A stretch of DNA of 64,000 bases from Haloglomus halophilum. Its GTDB lineage: Archaea; Halobacteriota; Halobacteria; Halobacteriales; Haloarculaceae. Below, one piece after another: positions 61,011 to 64,000 of the stretch; the first letter of the stretch is position 1; each line of letters opens with the position of its first letter. The notes beneath the pieces are model-generated. The model was not told the origin of the DNA. It ran no database searches and was given only the letters and a program-made list of their open reading frames with translations. Made by a program: the position numbers and the translations under genes. The DNA lies in the NCBI RefSeq assembly GCF_024298885.1, contig NZ_CP101166.1, positions 4,091,149 to 4,155,148 of the forward strand, given 5' to 3'.

Positions 61011-62441
61011 ATGAGTTCAGATCAAGACCATCTACAGGAGACCGACACCGAGGCCCGCTTCGAGTTCAAGAAGGACGAGGCCTCGGCGTTCAAGTCCGAG
61101 AAGGGCCTGACCGAGGAGACCATCCGGGTCATCAGTGAGGACAAGGACGAGCCCGAGTGGATGCTGGAGCGGCGCCTGCGCGCGCTGCGCCAGTTCCAGG
61201 AGATGCCGATGCCGACCGACTGGCCCGGCCAGCCGGACCTCTCGGAGGTGGACATCGACGAGATCGTCCCGTACATCCGTCCGGACATCGACACGCGCGG
61301 CGGCGTCGACGACTGGGAGGACCTCCCCGAGGACATCAAGGACACGTTCGACAAGCTGGGCATCCCGGAGGCCGAGAAGAACGCCCTGTCGGGCGTCGGC
61401 GCCCAGTACGAGTCCGAGATCGTCTACCAGAACATGCAGGAGCAGTGGGAGGAGAAGGGCGTCATCTTCTGTGACATGGACAAGGCGGTCCAGGAGCACG
61501 AGGAGATCGTCAAGGAGCACTTCATGACGAAGTGCGTCCCCCCGAGCGACAACAAGTTCGCCGCGCTCCACGGCGCCATCTGGTCCGGCGGCTCGTTCGT
61601 CTACATCCCGGAGGACACGACCGTCAACATGCCGGTCCAGGCGTACTTCCGGATGAACAGCGAGGGGATGGGCCAGTTCGAGCACACGCTCATCATCGCC
61701 GAGGAGAACTCCGAGGTCCACTACATCGAGGGCTGTTCGGCCCCGAAGTACTCGGAGTTCAACCTCCACTCCGGCGGCGTGGAGGTGTTCGTCCGCGAGG
61801 GCGCCCACGTCCAGTACTCGACCGTCCAGAACTGGTCGAAGAACACGTACAACCTGAACACGAAGCGCGCCATCGCCGAGAAGGACGCCACGATGGAGTG
61901 GGTCTCCGGCTCGATGGGCTCGAAGGCGACGATGCTGTACCCGTCGACCATCCTGAAGGGCCCCGGCGCCACGGACAACCACATCACCATCGCCTTCGCT
62001 GGCGAGGGCCAGGACATCGACACCGGCGCGAAGGTGTATCATAACGCGCCGAACACGAAGTCCACCATCGAGTCCAAGTCCATCGCCAAGGACGGCGGTC
62101 GGACGAACTACCGCGGTCTCGTCCACATCGCCGACGGCGCGGAGAACTCCTCCACGTCGGTCGAGTGTGACGCGCTGATGTTCGACAACGAGTCGACCTC
62201 CGACACGATGCCGTACATGGAGATCGAGGAGTCGAAGGTCGACGTCGCTCACGAGGCGACCGTCGGCAAGATCGGCGACGAGGACGTGTTCTACCTGCAG
62301 TCGCGCGGCCTCGACGACGACGACGCCAAGCAGATGATCGTCGCCGGCTTCATCGAGCCCATCACGGAGGAACTGCCAATCGAGTACGCCGTCGAGCTCA
62401 ACCGCCTCATCGAACTCGAGATGGAGGGGTCGCTGGGCTGA
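61011..62441 (+). CDS. sufB: Fe-S cluster assembly scaffold SufB
   Basis: A 476-residue SufB, the scaffold on which [Fe-S] clusters are built with SufC and SufD. Marks are SGVGAQYESEIVYQNMQEQW, FMTKCVPPSDNKFAALHGAI (a candidate persulfide cysteine) and NSEVHYIEGCSAPKYSEFNLHSGGVEVF (the conserved YIEGCSAP stretch). The parallel beta-helix core follows (VQYSTVQNWSKNTYNLNTKRA). It starts 48 bases after sufC and overlaps sufD by one base (TGATG). Neither SufS nor SufE homologues are in the window. Confidence 0.96.
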   Translation: MSSDQDHLQETDTEARFEFKKDEASAFKSEKGLTEETIRVISEDKDEPEWMLERRLRALRQFQEMPMPTDWPGQPDLSEVDIDEIVPYIRPDIDTRGGVDDWEDLPEDIKDTFDKLGIPEAEKNALSGVGAQYESEIVYQNMQEQWEEKGVIFCDMDKAVQEHEEIVKEHFMTKCVPPSDNKFAALHGAIWSGGSFVYIPEDTTVNMPVQAYFRMNSEGMGQFEHTLIIAEENSEVHYIEGCSAPKYSEFNLHSGGVEVFVREGAHVQYSTVQNWSKNTYNLNTKRAIAEKDATMEWVSGSMGSKATMLYPSTILKGPGATDNHITIAFAGEGQDIDTGAKVYHNAPNTKSTIESKSIAKDGGRTNYRGLVHIADGAENSSTSVECDALMFDNESTSDTMPYMEIEESKVDVAHEATVGKIGDEDVFYLQSRGLDDDDAKQMIVAGFIEPITEELPIEYAVELNRLIELEMEGSLG

Positions 62442-63655
62442 TGTCGGTACAACTGGAAACCATCAGCGAGGAGACGGTCCGCGAGCTGAGCGAGGCCCGC
62501 GACGAGCCCGAGTGGCTGCTCCAGCAGCGCCTCGATGCCCTGGAGGCGCTCGACGAGCTGCCGTTCCCGGACGTCATCCAGACGCCCGGCCGCACGTGGA
62601 CGGACCTGGCCGACCTCGACTACGAGTCGATGGTCGACCCGTTCTCCCAGACCGAGGAGAAGGAATGGGAGGCCGACGAGGGCATCGACGTCCTCCCGTT
62701 CCACGAGGCCGTCGAGCGCGAGGAGTCGCTCGTCCGCGAGGCCTTCGGCTCCGTCGTCGACCCGGAGACCAACTACCTGACGGCGCTGTCGACGGCGCTG
62801 TTCAGCACGGGGACGGTCATCTTCGTCCCCGAGGGCGTCGACGCCGAGGATGTCACCATCCGGACGACGATGAACGGCCGGTCGCTGTTCAACTACACCC
62901 TCGTCGTCACGGAGAAGTCCGCGTCGGTCACCATCCTGGAGCGCCAGGAGACCGGCGACGACCTCGACGGCGCACGCTACTACTCCGGCCTGACCGAGAT
63001 CGTCGGCGGGGAGAACGCCTACGTCCAGTACGGCAGTCTCCAGGACCTCGACCAGACCACCTACAACTACCAGCTGAAGGAGGCCGAGGTCGACACCTAC
63101 GGGACGGTCGACTTCATCGACGTCAACATCGGCTCGCGGCTGACGAAGGCCTCCGTGGAGACCCACCTGAACGGTGACTCCTCGGAGACGAAGATGGTCG
63201 GCGCCTTCTACGGCCACGACGACCAGCACTTCGACATCGATGCCCGTGTCTGGCACAACGCCGAGCACACGACGGCCGACCTGGTCACGCGTGGCGTCAT
63301 CGACGACCACGCCCGCTCGGTCTACGAGGGCGTCCAGAACGTCGGCAAGGAAGCCTGGGACACCAGCAGCTACCAGCGCGAGAACACGCTGATGCTGAGC
63401 GACGAGTCCGAGGCTGACGCCTCGCCGAAGCTCATCATCAACAACCACGACACCGAGGCCAGCCACTCGGCGACGGTCGGACAGGTCGACCAGCAGGACC
63501 TGTTCTACATGACCTCGCGCGGCGTGAACGAACGCCTCGCGAAGAACATGCTCGTGGAGGGGTTCTACGTGCCCGTCCTCGAGGAGATCGAGGTCGAGGA
63601 GCTCCGCGAGGACCTCACCCAGCGCGTCCGCGAGCGTCTTCGAGCCCGAGCGTAA
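62441..63655 (+). CDS. sufD: Fe-S cluster assembly protein SufD
   Basis: A 404-residue SufD, paralogous to SufB and forming the SufBC2D complex. Visible blocks are EDVTIRTTMNGRSLFNYTLVVTEKSASVTILERQET, TEIVGGENAYVQYGSLQDLDQTTYNYQ and the C-terminal DTEASHSATVGQVDQQDLFYMTSRGVNERLAKNMLVEGF (histidine in ASHSAT is conserved in SufD). It overlaps sufB by one base, so the two are co-translated. A hairpin (63700-63719) follows about 45 bases after the stop. Confidence 0.95.
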   Translation: MSVQLETISEETVRELSEARDEPEWLLQQRLDALEALDELPFPDVIQTPGRTWTDLADLDYESMVDPFSQTEEKEWEADEGIDVLPFHEAVEREESLVREAFGSVVDPETNYLTALSTALFSTGTVIFVPEGVDAEDVTIRTTMNGRSLFNYTLVVTEKSASVTILERQETGDDLDGARYYSGLTEIVGGENAYVQYGSLQDLDQTTYNYQLKEAEVDTYGTVDFIDVNIGSRLTKASVETHLNGDSSETKMVGAFYGHDDQHFDIDARVWHNAEHTTADLVTRGVIDDHARSVYEGVQNVGKEAWDTSSYQRENTLMLSDESEADASPKLIINNHDTEASHSATVGQVDQQDLFYMTSRGVNERLAKNMLVEGFYVPVLEEIEVEELREDLTQRVRERLRARA

Positions 63656-63699
63656 CGCGCGTTCACCCCTCACTTCTACTCTCCCTGCGTTCTCCGGTC

Positions 63700-63719
63700 C
63701 ACTTACACGCCGGTAAGTG
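63700..63719. repeat. Perfect 7-bp inverted repeat after sufD
   Basis: CACTTAC-ACGCCG-GTAAGTG, a perfect 7-bp stem with a 6-nt loop, lies between sufD and the last gene. It could be an operator for the following gene (59-78 nt before its start) or a leftover terminator of the suf operon. Confidence 0.5.
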
Positions 63720-63777
63720 CCCCGGCTTAGTTGTCGGTTATCGAACAGTTATGGGTGGTGAGTGGCCCCGTACAGGT

Positions 63778-64000
63778 ATGCAAGGCACACCATCGTCAGC
63801 GACCCGCCGGTCGTTCCTCAAGACCACGGGAGTCCTCGGAGCCGTGGGGATGTACGGCCAGCAAGCATCCGGCGCCGCCGGGTCGTCGTCGGCATCGCTC
63901 GCAACCACCAGCGCTACCAGTGAGGACACGCTCTCGAGAGCCTGTGTGCTCGGCCCAGACCAGACGATACTCGGTGGCGACATGATCGTGGGTCGTGACG
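63778..64000 (+). CDS. Tat-exported protein, N-terminal fragment
   Basis: The frame opens with ATG 63778 and runs to the right edge without a stop; 74 residues are visible. It begins MQGTPSSATRRSFLKTTGVL, a typical haloarchaeal twin-arginine signal, and continues with AVGMYGQQASGAAGSSS, a possible cleavage zone, and a mature part starting with SEDTLSRACVLGPDQTILGGD. The protein would be exported folded. Too little is visible to identify the family. A weak GTTATGG box lies about 28 nt upstream. Confidence 0.7.
   Translation, partial: MQGTPSSATRRSFLKTTGVLGAVGMYGQQASGAAGSSSASLATTSATSEDTLSRACVLGPDQTILGGDMIVGRD

Noticed and set aside
1-64000. Insertion sequences, prophage or integrated plasmid
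   Set aside because: No transposase, integrase, phage or plasmid replication gene was recognised, and the single tRNA has no adjoining duplicated end.

Overview
The window is a chromosomal segment of a halophilic archaeon (class Halobacteria). Codons are strongly GC-rich at third positions, the proteins are acidic, and most starts are leaderless, with an A/T-rich box A about 25-30 nt upstream. Several families are archaeal or haloarchaeal: MptA, DacZ, archaeal MAT, PDCD5, rpl40e, ThiR and PolB with an intein. I do not commit to a genus. I see no CRISPR array, rRNA, transposase, integrase or plasmid function.

Layout. 1-8.4 kb: a cut HTH-10 regulator, a class V aminotransferase, divergent thiC/thiR (thiamine), a small acidic protein behind a mini-ORF, pyrBI, a KaiC-like protein that has lost its P-loop, a DUF488 protein and a thioredoxin. 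8.4-19.4 kb: a YyaL-type thioredoxin-domain protein, a lipase-like hydrolase, purD, a type IV pilin, an XPB-type helicase with two followers, the dacZ-mscS pair, an alpha/beta hydrolase and tRNA-Ser(UGA). 19.4-26.1 kb: mostly small or poorly known genes, including an R2-like ligand-binding oxidase, an exosome-associated RNA-binding protein, a Nudix hydrolase, a TIM-barrel protein with a lipoprotein, and a 22-residue membrane peptide. 26.1-33.7 kb: a hairpin-rich intergenic block, an FKBP/SlyD isomerase, a CYTH protein, S-adenosylmethionine synthetase, mptA, NAD kinase, an active KaiC-like ATPase and thrB.

33.8-38.65 kb holds a four-gene overlapping operon of secreted or membrane-anchored, pilin-like proteins ending in a 1026-residue, arginine-rich, glycosylation-sequon-rich protein. 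This is the least understood locus here. 38.7-48.5 kb: a small acidic protein, an SDR dehydratase, a membrane DHH phosphodiesterase, rpl40e, an MBL hydrolase, an AarF/UbiB kinase, PDCD5, an ATP pyrophosphatase-like protein, a TrkA/RCK protein, a cupin and an APC permease. 48.6-59.8 kb: SAM hydroxide adenosyltransferase, a NADAR protein, mre11-rad50, three small haloarchaeal proteins and polB with a 412-residue intein. 60-64 kb: sufCBD, then the start of a Tat-exported protein cut by the window edge.

Themes. Genome maintenance genes cluster (mre11, rad50, polB, XPB-like helicase). DacZ, MscS, a membrane DHH phosphodiesterase and an RCK protein together would fit cyclic di-AMP osmoregulation. 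Two genes share an architecture in which a leaderless mini-ORF carries a Shine-Dalgarno-like GAGGTG and overlaps the next start by 4 nt. Intergenic regions carry families of perfect short hairpins and imperfect repeats. All functional statements rest on reading the sequence and on family knowledge; no database search was run.
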